Positions 17,127 through 26,496 of a stretch of DNA of 54,258 nt are shown here, piece after piece. Origin of the DNA: Clostridia bacterium (lineage in GTDB: Bacteria > Bacillota > Clostridia > Oscillospirales > Acutalibacteraceae); the NCBI GenBank assembly GCA_017521925.1, contig JAFXBG010000007.1, forward strand, positions 1-54,258, in the 5' to 3' direction. The notes beneath the pieces are model-generated. The model had not been told where the DNA came from, did no database searches, and worked only from the letters and a program-made list of their open reading frames with translations. Positions within the stretch are counted from its first letter, which is position 1, and the number at the start of each line of letters is the position of its first letter. The position numbers were made by a program, and so were the translations under genes.

Positions 17127-19547
17127 ATGGTAAGTAAAAGAAGCAGACTGATGGCTTTAGTGCTTGCAGTTATGACACTTTTAAGTGTTATGGCAGTTGG
17201 TGCACTGAGCACATCAGCAGCAGGCGGCACAGTTTACTGTGAGAATGCCGCAAGCTGGAACGAGGTCTACTGCTATATGTGGAAAGACGGTTCCGGCAAC
17301 AATGGCGAGTGGCCCGGTGTCAAAATGACAAAGGGTGACGGCAACCTTTGGTCATACAATGTTTCAGGCGACTGGAATATGATCATTTTCAACAACGGCA
17401 GTGACCAGGCTAAGACAGGTGATATGAACTATCCTTCTCCTGATGGTAACTGCTTCAACAACTCAAGCAATGGTTGGACAAACGTTGGCACTCCCGACGT
17501 TCCTGATGATCCCAAGCCTACAACTCCCAACAACCCCGTTAACCCTCCCACACCTTCAGGTGATGGCAAGGTTTACCTTAAGGATACTAGCGGTTGGGGC
17601 AACATCCACGTTTATATGTGGAACAGCGGTGATGATTCCAATGCTGCTTGGCCCGGTGAAAAGGCTACAAGCCTTGGCGACGGTGTTTACGAGTACACAG
17701 TTAAGAAGGCTTACAAGAACATTATCTTTAATAATGGTAGTGATGCAAGTAAGACCGGTGACCTTATTTATCCCGGCGAGGGTCAGATTTATGATAACGG
17801 CACAAGCACATGGAGCCTTTACGACACAAGCAAGCTTCATATCAAGAGCTTTACTGCTGATGTAGAATCTCCTCAGTATACAGGTGTTAAGATTAACTTT
17901 ACTGCAGTTGCAGGCGGTGGCGAGGGCGACCTTTCCTACAAGTTCTCTGTAGGCAATACTGTATTAAGCGACTTCAGCTCTGCTACAAAGGCTTCCTGGA
18001 CTCCTGCTACAGCAGGTACTTACACTGTTAATCTTGAAGTTAAAGATACTTTAGGCGAAACACTTTCCAAGTCACTTACATTTGAAATCAAGGATATCAA
18101 AGCAGAAGTTAAGCCTGTTATTCAGGAGGTTAAGGCTACACCTTCAAACCTCGAGGGTACAGAGCTTAAGAAGGGCGTAGAGGCTACTGTCGATGTAACA
18201 GCAGGCGGCGGTAACACAGGTACAAAGCTTCTCTTCTACAAATACACAGTTACAGACCCAAGCGGTGAGACAGCTAATGTTCCCTACTTCTCACTCAAGA
18301 ACCAGTACAAGTTCACACCTAATACATTGGGTACATACAGCGTTACAGCTACTGTAGAGGGTTCTGACAACTCCTTTACAGCAAGAACAGTTGAGTATGA
18401 CTGTGTTGCTGAGCTTTCAAAGCCCGGTGACCTTTCTGCAAACTTTACTGTTAAGGACGCAGGTTCAGGCAAGTACACAGCTACTGTAACAGCAGCAGGT
18501 GGTACTGCTCCCTATACATATGAGTTCAAACTTAACGATAAAGTAGTTCAGGCAGCTTCCGATAAGGCAACCTATACATTTGATGCATCTGCTGATGGCA
18601 GCTATAAGGTAGAGGTTATTGTTAAGGATGCTGCAGGCAAGACAATTACAAAGAGCGAGACAATTCAGGTTGGCGGCAGCCAGCAGCCCACAGATCCCAA
18701 GCCTACTGATCCTAAGCCCACAGATCCCGTTGATCAGGAGATTAAGGCAACTCTTGCTGCTCAGGAGCAGGGTAACGGTATCTTCAAGTTTACTGTAAAC
18801 GCTGAGGGCGGCGAGGGTGCATACCAGTATCAGTTCTCCGCTAACGGTGCTGTTATTAAGCCTTACTCCGCATCCAACACAGTTACTCTTGATTTGAGTG
18901 CAGACGGCACATATACAATTGTTGCAACAGTTAAGGATGAAAATGGTACAGAAGCTTCTGATACCAAGGTTCTTACAATCAGCGGCGGCAAGGTTGAAAT
19001 GCCCTTAGAGGTTACATTAACCTATGATGAAACAGAAATCAATGGCGTAAAATACGTACAGATTACTGCAAATGCAATCGGCGGCGAAGGTGACTATGTT
19101 TACGAATGTACAGTAGACGGCAAGAATATTCCTGCTTATGGTTCTGACAATGTGTTCCTCTTTGGCGTTCCCACAGCTAATGACGATACATATGAAATTG
19201 TTATCAACGTTAAGGATAAATCCGGTGAGAAGCTTGAGGAAACAGGCTATGCATGGGTAAAGGACGGCGTTCTCGGCTATGGTTCCGATGCTCCTGAAGA
19301 GCCTACAAAGCCCACAGATCCTGTAACTAAGCCCACAGACCCCGTTGGTGAATACCTTAAGGGTGACGCAGATTTAGACGGCAAGGTTAACGTTAAGGAT
19401 GCAACCCTTATTCAGAAGCACGTTGCAAAGATTGTGGAGATGAATGCTCTGGCTCAGGCAAATGCAGATGTAGACGGTAACAAGGCTATCAACATCAAGG
19501 ATGCTACAACAATCCAGAAGTTCGTGGCAAATCTTATTAAGTGGTAA
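17127..19547 (+). CDS. Secreted starch-binding protein: two CBM26 modules, five Ig-like repeats, dockerin
   Basis: The product is 806 residues with no catalytic domain. A signal peptide (1-32) is followed by two CBM26-like modules (34-118 and 148-233; Trp/Tyr-rich, each with an IIFNNGSD motif) joined by a Pro/Asn linker. Five Ig-like modules lie near 235-323, 328-432, 433-516, 537-620 and 624-714, with PTDPK linkers. A type I dockerin spans 743-806; its first loop is DADLDG, and its second, DVDGNK, is degenerate. It should hold starch at the surface through a cohesin, as proposed for Sas proteins and the amylosome of R. bromii. The start is ATG 17127 behind AAAGGAGG; in-frame codons upstream lie in the leader. 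Confidence 0.9.
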   Translation: MVSKRSRLMALVLAVMTLLSVMAVGALSTSAAGGTVYCENAASWNEVYCYMWKDGSGNNGEWPGVKMTKGDGNLWSYNVSGDWNMIIFNNGSDQAKTGDMNYPSPDGNCFNNSSNGWTNVGTPDVPDDPKPTTPNNPVNPPTPSGDGKVYLKDTSGWGNIHVYMWNSGDDSNAAWPGEKATSLGDGVYEYTVKKAYKNIIFNNGSDASKTGDLIYPGEGQIYDNGTSTWSLYDTSKLHIKSFTADVESPQYTGVKINFTAVAGGGEGDLSYKFSVGNTVLSDFSSATKASWTPATAGTYTVNLEVKDTLGETLSKSLTFEIKDIKAEVKPVIQEVKATPSNLEGTELKKGVEATVDVTAGGGNTGTKLLFYKYTVTDPSGETANVPYFSLKNQYKFTPNTLGTYSVTATVEGSDNSFTARTVEYDCVAELSKPGDLSANFTVKDAGSGKYTATVTAAGGTAPYTYEFKLNDKVVQAASDKATYTFDASADGSYKVEVIVKDAAGKTITKSETIQVGGSQQPTDPKPTDPKPTDPVDQEIKATLAAQEQGNGIFKFTVNAEGGEGAYQYQFSANGAVIKPYSASNTVTLDLSADGTYTIVATVKDENGTEASDTKVLTISGGKVEMPLEVTLTYDETEINGVKYVQITANAIGGEGDYVYECTVDGKNIPAYGSDNVFLFGVPTANDDTYEIVINVKDKSGEKLEETGYAWVKDGVLGYGSDAPEEPTKPTDPVTKPTDPVGEYLKGDADLDGKVNVKDATLIQKHVAKIVEMNALAQANADVDGNKAINIKDATTIQKFVANLIKW

Positions 19548-19559
19548 GGAGGAATACCT

Positions 19560-21974
19560 ATGAAAAAGCTCACCAGATTAGCAGCTTTGCTGTTAGTGCT
19601 TGTAATCGCTGTAGGTGTAGGCATCGTAGGTATTTCCGCAGCTAATGAGGAAACAGCCGAGGTTTCGGCTGCTTCCGATAAGGCTGGTATTACAGTATAC
19701 TACAAGTGCGAGGGCAAAACCCCTTACATCTACTACTGGAACGCACTTCCCAAAAACTTGGAGACCGCTTACCCCGGTGTTAAAATGGCAAAAGCCGCTG
19801 ACCAGGGTGAGGATTGGTACAAGTATACATTCAAAGACAGTACAAAAGTAAACTTACTCTTTACAGACGGAACCAACACTCTTGAGGGTCAGCTTACAAA
19901 AGAGCTGACAAGAACCTCAGGCGAATGGTGGTTCAAGGGTACCAAATGGTACGGCAAGAATCCTGAAGACAAGACAGAGCCCGTTGACGGTAATTTCAGC
20001 GATATGCGTGAGGATTCCATCTACTTCGTAATGACTACACGTTTTTACGATGGCGACAAGGGCAACAACGTTCATTGCTGGGATGACTCCAAGGCAGGTA
20101 ACCCTGACTCTGACCCTGCATGGCGCGGTGACTTTAAGGGTTTAGGCGAAAAGCTTGACTACCTTAAGGCACTTGGCTTCTCTGCAATATGGATTACTCC
20201 TGTTGTAGAAAATGCTTCAGGTTATGACTACCACGGTTACCATGCTATGGACTTTTCTAAGGTTGACTCCAGATATGAGTCCTCTGATTACACATATCAG
20301 GACCTTATTAACGATGCTCACGAAAAGGGTATGAAGATTATTCAGGACGTTGTATGGCAGCATACAGGTAACTTTGGCGAAGCTTTCTTCTGTCCTCTTT
20401 TTGAAAGAGACTATGACGCTGACCTCAGTAATCTTGAAGAATCTATGATTCCCACAGATTACCTTTTAAATTCCTTCGGTCTTTCTTCTCCTGAGGAATA
20501 TTGGAAGCAGAAGGGTCAGGTACAGTACGACCAGAGACTTAACCTTATGAAGAACACAACTTATACTGGCGAAAACGGTAACAGCACAGGTAATTTACCT
20601 GATGAGAAAGACTACGCCATGAATAAGGTGTCTACAAGCGATAAGTATAACAAAAACAACTACTACCACACAGGTTATTTCCAGAGCCTTAACTGGGACG
20701 ACTGGACCTGTAAATTTGCTCAGATTGCAGGTGACTGTGTTGACCTTAATACAGAAAATCCCGCAGTTGCTGAGTATGTAGTAGATGCTTACAGCCAGTA
20801 TATTGAAATGGGTGTTGACGGTTTCCGTGTTGATACTGTCCGTCATATTCCCAGACTTACTCTTAACCTGATGTATAACCCCCAGTTTATGGAGGCTGCA
20901 TCTATGGCAGGTAATGACTACTTTATGATGTTCGGCGAAATCTGTACAAGATATACTCAGATTTGGTACAGAGACCACGCAGAGGAGTCATCTCCCTACT
21001 ACACATGGAAAGAATCCAACGACAAGTGGGCAAAACAGTGGAATTGGGAATCAACTCCCGAGGCTGTTAACGAGAATATGAATATCATCTTCGACCATTA
21101 CCTTGAAGAAGATAAGACTTCTGATGAGCCTACTTCCAATAACGCATTCTTAAGCGGTATTGAGTATCATACTCCCGACACATCCAAGGCATCAGGTATG
21201 AATGCTATTGACTTCCAGATGCACAGAATGTTCGGTGATGCAAAGAATGCTTACGGCTTTGCAGTTGGTAACGATAAGTACTATAACGACGCTACATGGA
21301 ACGTTATGTACGTTGACTCTCACGACTATGCTCCCGAACAGCCCGACGAAAAGAACCGTTTTGACGGCGGTACTCAGACCTGGGCAGAAAACTTAAGCCT
21401 TATGTTTACATTCCGCGGTATTCCTTGTGTATACTACGGTTCTGAGGTTGAGTTCGTAAAGGGTCAGGTTATTGACGTTGGTCCCAATGCACCTCTTGCA
21501 GAAACAGGCCGTGCATACTTTGGTGACTACCTTGAGGGTACAGTTACTGCTACAGATTTCTCTAAATTCACAGCAACAGGCGAGGTTAAGGCTACTCTTG
21601 AATCTCCCCTTGCAAAGCACATCACAAAGCTTAACGCTGTAAGACGTGCAATCCCTGCACTGCAGAAAGGTCAGTACACATCTGACAGCAAGTATGCATC
21701 AGGCTCAATGGCTTATGTTCGCCGTTATACCGATGCTAAAGAGGGTATCGACTCTCTTGCACTTGTAACAGTTTCCGGCGGTGCAACATTTAAAAACATT
21801 CCCAACGGACTTTATATCGATGCTATCACAGGCGACAAGCAGACTGTTACAAACGGCACACTTACCGCTAACTGCAGTGGTAAGGGTAACGCAAGAGTAT
21901 ATGTTTGCTGTGCATCAGGCTTTGACGGCATCACAGGTGCAGTTGGCGAAACAGACCTTACTTACCTTAAGTAA
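19560..21974 (+). CDS. Secreted GH13 alpha-amylase with N-terminal CBM26-like module (amylase 1)
   Basis: The product is 804 residues: signal peptide (1-28), a CBM26-like module (about 43-133) with aromatic YIYYWNALP, a GH13 barrel (about 150-700) and a C-terminal beta domain. Catalytic residues are intact: nucleophile Asp425 (GFRVDTVRH), acid/base Glu460 (MMFGEI) and Asp589 (YVDSHD). Region I reads DVVWQH, where GH13 enzymes and amylase 2 have Asn before the His; this Asn is a calcium ligand in typical alpha-amylases. There is no dockerin or sorting signal. It starts 12 bases after the CBM26-dockerin gene with AAGGAGG, so the two form an operon. It should cut internal alpha-1,4 bonds; side activities cannot be judged. 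Confidence 0.93.
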   Translation: MKKLTRLAALLLVLVIAVGVGIVGISAANEETAEVSAASDKAGITVYYKCEGKTPYIYYWNALPKNLETAYPGVKMAKAADQGEDWYKYTFKDSTKVNLLFTDGTNTLEGQLTKELTRTSGEWWFKGTKWYGKNPEDKTEPVDGNFSDMREDSIYFVMTTRFYDGDKGNNVHCWDDSKAGNPDSDPAWRGDFKGLGEKLDYLKALGFSAIWITPVVENASGYDYHGYHAMDFSKVDSRYESSDYTYQDLINDAHEKGMKIIQDVVWQHTGNFGEAFFCPLFERDYDADLSNLEESMIPTDYLLNSFGLSSPEEYWKQKGQVQYDQRLNLMKNTTYTGENGNSTGNLPDEKDYAMNKVSTSDKYNKNNYYHTGYFQSLNWDDWTCKFAQIAGDCVDLNTENPAVAEYVVDAYSQYIEMGVDGFRVDTVRHIPRLTLNLMYNPQFMEAASMAGNDYFMMFGEICTRYTQIWYRDHAEESSPYYTWKESNDKWAKQWNWESTPEAVNENMNIIFDHYLEEDKTSDEPTSNNAFLSGIEYHTPDTSKASGMNAIDFQMHRMFGDAKNAYGFAVGNDKYYNDATWNVMYVDSHDYAPEQPDEKNRFDGGTQTWAENLSLMFTFRGIPCVYYGSEVEFVKGQVIDVGPNAPLAETGRAYFGDYLEGTVTATDFSKFTATGEVKATLESPLAKHITKLNAVRRAIPALQKGQYTSDSKYASGSMAYVRRYTDAKEGIDSLALVTVSGGATFKNIPNGLYIDAITGDKQTVTNGTLTANCSGKGNARVYVCCASGFDGITGAVGETDLTYLK

Positions 21975-21996
21975 TATATTATCATAAAACCTCTTG

Positions 21997-22027
21997 TTTC
22001 GGCTCGGGTTTATCGCCTGAGCCGAAA
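21997..22027 (+). terminator. Terminator-like hairpin after amylase 1
   Basis: A 12-bp stem (TTTCGGCTCGGG with CCTGAGCCGAAA, one wobble) has a 7-base loop but is followed by TTACTGAG and not a T run. Confidence 0.55.
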
Positions 22028-22142
22028 TTACTGAGATTAAACTATTTACGGACAGGAGAGCAGTGTTGTGGTATGCGATATGTTTGGTTTGTAAAGTTTT
22101 TGATGGCTTGCTACGCGTGGGATTATAGTATAATCTTAAACC

Positions 22143-22215
22143 GCCCCGCCGTTAATGAAAGCTAATCTTAATATGAAACTTGTCCAAAGGCGAATCGCCC
22201 ACCGTGGCAAACGGT
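22143..22215. repeat. Dispersed intergenic element, copy C
   Basis: It starts CCCCGCCGTTAATG, has the core GTCCAAAGGCGAATCGCCC and ends in the hairpin ACCGT-GGCAA-ACGGT (22201-22215), then GATAAAAAACGAC. It lies in the 404-base gap between the two amylase genes. Confidence 0.72.
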
Positions 22216-22261
22216 TGATAAAAAACGACAATGCAAGATAAACAAAAGGTAGGGGTAAGGG

Positions 22262-22290
22262 TTGGTTACAATGGAGAAAAGCAGTATAAT
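22262..22290 (+). promoter_or_regulatory. Probable promoter for amylase 2
   Basis: TTGGTT (22262-22267) and TATAAT (22285-22290) have a 17-base spacer. Two more TATAAT boxes (22325 and 22345) lie downstream without good -35 boxes. Confidence 0.55.
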
Positions 22291-22322
22291 TCTGTAACAG
22301 AAAATTAAAAATCAATAAAAAT

Positions 22323-22337
22323 AGTATAATTTATACT
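22323..22337 (+). promoter_or_regulatory. Palindrome, possible operator, ahead of amylase 2
   Basis: AGTATAA-T-TTATACT is a perfect 7-bp inverted repeat lying 41 bases before the start codon. The 16 bases 22330-22345 recur exactly at 3632-3647, upstream of the CHAP-dockerin gene. The regulator is unknown. Confidence 0.35.
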
Positions 22338-22378
22338 GTAAAATTATAATGCGGAAATTTGCGAAGGAGGTAGTTTGG

Positions 22379-24640
22379 ATGAAGCATTTGAAGTCAGCGC
22401 TTGCCATTGTTTTATGCCTTGCAACCATAATGGGCATTGGCATTATTTCTGTATTTTCTGCTGAAACAGAAGTGGCACAGACAGGCGCAGATACAGGCAT
22501 TACTATCCACTATTATCACGAAGGCGGCACTCCCAGTATTTATTACTGGAATGCTTTACCTCAGAACCTCGAGACAGCGTACCCCGGTGTCAAGATGACA
22601 GCTGACCCTGCAAGCGGTGCCAACTGGTATAAGTACGAGTTCAAGAGTTCTACCAAAATCAACCTTATGTTCACAGACGGTACCAATACCCTTGACGGTC
22701 AGCTTTCTGCAGAGCTTACCAGAAACACAGGCGATTGGTTTTACAAGAACAATAAATGGAAGAAGAGTGCTGGCAACGGCACTTCAGGCGAAGTAGACCG
22801 CGGCGACTTCAGAGAAGAGTCAATCTACTTTGTAATTACAACACGTTTTTACGACGGTGACAAAGGCAACAACGTTCACTGCTGGGACGACGGTCAGGCT
22901 CAGAACCCTGATACAGACCCCGCATGGCGCGGTGATTTCAAGGGCTTGGCAGAAAAGCTTGATTATATTAAGGCTCTTGGATTCTCTGCCGTATGGATTA
23001 CTCCTGTTGTAGAAAATGCTTCAGGTTACGACTACCACGGTTACCACGCCATGGACTTTGGCACAGTTGACCCCAGATATGAATCCTCTGACTTTACATA
23101 TGAGGACTTGCTTGAGGCAGCTCATTCCAAGGATATGAAGATTGTTCAGGACGTTGTTTGGAACCATACAAGTAACTTTGGTGAAGAATTCCTTGCTGAC
23201 CTCTTTACTAAGGAATACAAAACAATTCAGGATTTAGGCACTGCTGACTGTATGAAGGTTAACCCTGATTCTGACCTTGCAAAGCACTATCCCAACTACG
23301 ACAGCCTTGACCCCGGTCTTCAGTTCCAGGCAAGACTTGACTGCTTAAAGGCTCACAAGACAAGCTCTCTTAACCAGAAGGAGTACTACCACCGTGAGAC
23401 AGGTATGGGTTACGAATCTCCCATTGAGCAGCAGGGTTCTATGGCAGGCGACTGCGTTGATATCAATACAGAAAACCCTGTAGTAGCTAAGTATATTACA
23501 GACACATATATGGAATATGTAAATATGGGCGTTGATGCTTTCCGTCTTGATACAGAAAAGCACATCAACCGTTGGGTGCTTAACTCAGCATACTTCCCCG
23601 TATTCCAGAAGGTAGAAAACTTCTATATCTTCGGTGAGGTTTGTTCCCGTGTTCGTGAAACATGGAACCACAACATTCCTTCCAGCTCACCTGCTTTCTT
23701 TACATGGAAAGAAACAGACCCCGCATGGATTGGTAACTGGGATACTTCAAGCCCCACAGCTAACATCCAGAAGTCTATCAACCATTACGAGGCTTATAAT
23801 AACCCCAGCGGTGCACCCACAAGCAGCAACGCATTCCTCAACGGTATGAATTATCATACTCCCGATTACTCCAAGTCCAACGGCACAGGTGTTATCGACT
23901 TTACAATGCACTGGAACTTTGAAAATGCTCACAATGCTATCCGTGCAGGTTATGCAGAAGACCAGTACATCAACGACTCTACATGGAACGTAATGTACGT
24001 TGACTCTCACGACTACGGTCCTGACGGTATGGAAAAAACACGTTACAGCGAAGGTACTCAGGCTTGGGCAGAAAACCTCAACCTTATCTTCACATTCCGT
24101 GGTATTCCCTGTGTATATTACGGTACAGAAATTGAGTTTGCAAAGGGCTTGCCCATTGATGTTGGTCCCAATGCTCCCCTTGCAAAGACTGGCCGTGCTT
24201 ACCTTGGCGAAAGCCTTGAGGGCACAGTTACTGCTAAGGATTTCTCTGACTATACAGCATCAGGTACAGTAGCAAATACTCTTAACTCTCCTCTTGCAAA
24301 GCACATCCAGAAGCTTAACGCTATCCGTCGCTCCTGTACTGCTTTACAGAAGGGTCAGTACGCAAGAGGAAGCTCTGAGCTTTCCTTCGTCCGTCGTTAC
24401 ACTGCAAACGGTATTGATTCACTTGCTTGTGTAGCAATTACAGACGGTGCAACATTCTCAGGTCTTCCCAACGGTCTTTACATCGATGCAGTTACAGGCG
24501 ACAGACAGACTGTATCAAACGGTACTCTTAACATTCCCTCAACAGGTAAGGGTAATATGAGAGTTTATGTATGCTGTGCTTCAGGCTTTGAAGGCATTTC
24601 AGGTGCTCAGGGTCCCTCAGGCCAGTCTTACTTAAAGTAA
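22379..24640 (+). CDS. Secreted GH13 alpha-amylase with N-terminal CBM26-like module (amylase 2)
   Basis: The product of 753 residues is a close paralogue of amylase 1: signal peptide (1-28), CBM26-like module (about 38-128), GH13 barrel and C-terminal beta domain. Motifs are canonical: region I DVVWNH (258-263), nucleophile Asp391 (AFRLDTEKH), acid/base Glu420 (YIFGEV) and VDSHD (541-545). Compared with amylase 1 it has a shorter loop between regions I and II. Both paralogues end in a similar tail closing with YLK. The start is ATG 22379 with AAGGAGG eight bases upstream; an in-frame ATG at 22349 has no such site. It has its own promoter and terminator, and no dockerin. Confidence 0.94.
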   Translation: MKHLKSALAIVLCLATIMGIGIISVFSAETEVAQTGADTGITIHYYHEGGTPSIYYWNALPQNLETAYPGVKMTADPASGANWYKYEFKSSTKINLMFTDGTNTLDGQLSAELTRNTGDWFYKNNKWKKSAGNGTSGEVDRGDFREESIYFVITTRFYDGDKGNNVHCWDDGQAQNPDTDPAWRGDFKGLAEKLDYIKALGFSAVWITPVVENASGYDYHGYHAMDFGTVDPRYESSDFTYEDLLEAAHSKDMKIVQDVVWNHTSNFGEEFLADLFTKEYKTIQDLGTADCMKVNPDSDLAKHYPNYDSLDPGLQFQARLDCLKAHKTSSLNQKEYYHRETGMGYESPIEQQGSMAGDCVDINTENPVVAKYITDTYMEYVNMGVDAFRLDTEKHINRWVLNSAYFPVFQKVENFYIFGEVCSRVRETWNHNIPSSSPAFFTWKETDPAWIGNWDTSSPTANIQKSINHYEAYNNPSGAPTSSNAFLNGMNYHTPDYSKSNGTGVIDFTMHWNFENAHNAIRAGYAEDQYINDSTWNVMYVDSHDYGPDGMEKTRYSEGTQAWAENLNLIFTFRGIPCVYYGTEIEFAKGLPIDVGPNAPLAKTGRAYLGESLEGTVTAKDFSDYTASGTVANTLNSPLAKHIQKLNAIRRSCTALQKGQYARGSSELSFVRRYTANGIDSLACVAITDGATFSGLPNGLYIDAVTGDRQTVSNGTLNIPSTGKGNMRVYVCCASGFEGISGAQGPSGQSYLK

Positions 24641-24653
24641 TAATATTAAACTT

Positions 24654-24686
24654 AACGGCTCAGAGTTAATGCTCTGAGCCGTTTTT
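24654..24686 (+). terminator. Rho-independent terminator after amylase 2
   Basis: A perfect 12-bp stem (24654-24665 with 24672-24683) runs into five Ts. Confidence 0.93.
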
Positions 24687-24691
24687 ATGCG

Positions 24692-24720
24692 TTGAAATAA
24701 GTGCTGAGCTGTGGTAAAAT
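24692..24720 (+). promoter_or_regulatory. Sigma-A promoter of the gatCAB operon
   Basis: TTGAAA (24692-24697) and TAAAAT (24715-24720) have a 17-base spacer. Confidence 0.6.
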
Positions 24721-24755
24721 CAATTAATAAGGATATAATAGGTGCAGGTGATACT

Positions 24756-25034
24756 GTGATACAGAGAGAAGATATTATGAAAATAGCAAATCTTGCAAAA
24801 CTTGAGATAAAAGAGGAAGAAGTGCCTTTTTATATAAGCGAAATGCAGGCTATGATAGATTTTGCTGAAGCTGTTTGCACAGCACAAACTGCTGAAAGTG
24901 CAGACAAAGTAAAAGCTTTGGACTTTAATGATATGAGAGAAGACGAAGTTATTACGTCTTTTGACAGCGATGAAATTCTCGTTAATGCCAAAGATTATGA
25001 GGACGGCTTTTTTAAGCTGAGAAGGAGAGCATAA
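24756..25034 (+). CDS. gatC: Asp/Glu-tRNA amidotransferase subunit C
   Basis: GatC is the small clamp that holds GatA and GatB together in the amidotransferase. I place the start at GTG 24756, giving 92 residues, the usual size: the product then opens IQREDIMKIANLAKLEI, as in the family, and AGGTG is five bases upstream. An in-frame GTG at 24711 would overlap the promoter. The first helix, the central acidic stretch and the C-terminal DYEDGFFKLRR segment fit the family. gatA follows one base later. Confidence 0.9.
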   Translation: MIQREDIMKIANLAKLEIKEEEVPFYISEMQAMIDFAEAVCTAQTAESADKVKALDFNDMREDEVITSFDSDEILVNAKDYEDGFFKLRRRA

Positions 25035-25035
25035 A

Positions 25036-26496
25036 ATGAGTGAAATCTTAAAGCTTCATAATATGCTTTGCAGTAAAGAAATTTCGGCAAAAGAGCTGAC
25101 ACAGAAGTATCTCAGTGCCATTAAAAGCCTTAACCCTGACCTTAACGCTTATATTAAGATTTCAGAAGATGAAGCGTTGATTTCTGCCGACATAATTGAC
25201 AGAAAAATAGCAGGCTCAGAGGATATAGATTTACTTTCGGGTATCCCTATGACCCTAAAGGATAATATTTCTACCAAGGGTAATGATACCACTTGTTGTT
25301 CCAAAATTTTAGAGGGTTATAAGCCTATATATGATGCAACTGCCTGGCAAAGACTGAAATCAAAAGGAGCGGTGCATCTTGGCAAAACCAATATGGACGA
25401 GTTTGCAATGGGTTGTACCACCGAAACCTCGGTATACGGAAGCAGTAAAAATCCTTATAACAAAAACTTTGTTGCAGGAGGTTCCTCAGGCGGTACTGCA
25501 TCGGCAGTTTCAGCAAATCTTGCTGTTTACGGAATAGGCTCAGATACAGGCGGGTCTGTGCGTCAGCCTGCAAGCTTTTGCGGATGCGTAGGGCTTAAGC
25601 CTACTTACGGTGCAGTGTCACGATACGGACTCATAGCTTACGCCTCAAGCCTTGATACTGTGGGTGTGCTTGCGGGGAATGTTGCAGATACAGCCGTTGT
25701 TTTTGACAGGATTGCAGGCTTTGACCCAATGGACAGCACATCAAGACCTGATTTTTCACCCTGTGCCTTTGATTTTCTGGATAAAGATATTAAGGGCAGA
25801 AAAATCGGCGTGCCTCAGGAGCTTATTGACAGAGCAGACGAGGATGTGAAATATCAGGTTCTGAAGGCTATTAAGATATTTGAAGATATGGGTTGTGTTG
25901 TTGAGTTTTTCTCTATGCCTTCTTTAATTACTGCTTTGCCTGCTTACTATATAATTGCCTGTGCAGAGGCTTCTTCCAACCTTGGCAGATATGACGGAGT
26001 ACGCTACGGCTTAAAGGCAGAATGTTTTGAGAGTATTCATCAGATGATTTGCAAAACCCGCAGTGAAAATTTCGGCGATGAAGTTAAGAAGCGTATTATG
26101 CTGGGTACCTTTGTGCTTTCAGAAGGTTATTACGATAAATATTATGCCAAAGCTCAGCACTTAAGACAGGAGCTTAAGGCTCAGTTTAAAAAGGTTTTTG
26201 AAAGATATGATGCCCTTGTTACTCCCACTTCTCCCAAAACTGCTTTCAGACTCTGTGAGGTTGAGGAAAACAAAGAGGGTTCATTCAATGCTGATTTGTG
26301 TACGGTCTCGGCAAATTTAGGCGGGCTTCCTGCTGTCAGCTTGCCCTGCGGAAAAGATTCAAGAGGCTTACCTGTAGGGTTGCAGATTATAGGCGATAAG
26401 TTCATGGAGAATCGTATTTTGAACCTTGCCAAAAAGTTTGAAGAGTCAAGAGGAGAGTTTGGACTTAAGGATATGGGGGTGAGGTTTGATGTATAA
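25036..26496 (+). CDS. gatA: Asp/Glu-tRNA amidotransferase subunit A
   Basis: GatA is the glutaminase subunit, which releases ammonia and passes it to GatB for transamidation of mischarged tRNA. The product is 486 residues of the amidase-signature family. The Ser-cisSer-Lys triad is intact: Lys75 (MTLKDNIS), Ser150 (AGGSSGGT) and Ser174 (SDTGGSVRQP), with the spacing seen in characterised GatA. It is in an operon between gatC and gatB and overlaps gatB by 8 bases. Because asnS is also present, the main product is probably Gln-tRNA(Gln). Confidence 0.97.
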   Translation: MSEILKLHNMLCSKEISAKELTQKYLSAIKSLNPDLNAYIKISEDEALISADIIDRKIAGSEDIDLLSGIPMTLKDNISTKGNDTTCCSKILEGYKPIYDATAWQRLKSKGAVHLGKTNMDEFAMGCTTETSVYGSSKNPYNKNFVAGGSSGGTASAVSANLAVYGIGSDTGGSVRQPASFCGCVGLKPTYGAVSRYGLIAYASSLDTVGVLAGNVADTAVVFDRIAGFDPMDSTSRPDFSPCAFDFLDKDIKGRKIGVPQELIDRADEDVKYQVLKAIKIFEDMGCVVEFFSMPSLITALPAYYIIACAEASSNLGRYDGVRYGLKAECFESIHQMICKTRSENFGDEVKKRIMLGTFVLSEGYYDKYYAKAQHLRQELKAQFKKVFERYDALVTPTSPKTAFRLCEVEENKEGSFNADLCTVSANLGGLPAVSLPCGKDSRGLPVGLQIIGDKFMENRILNLAKKFEESRGEFGLKDMGVRFDV

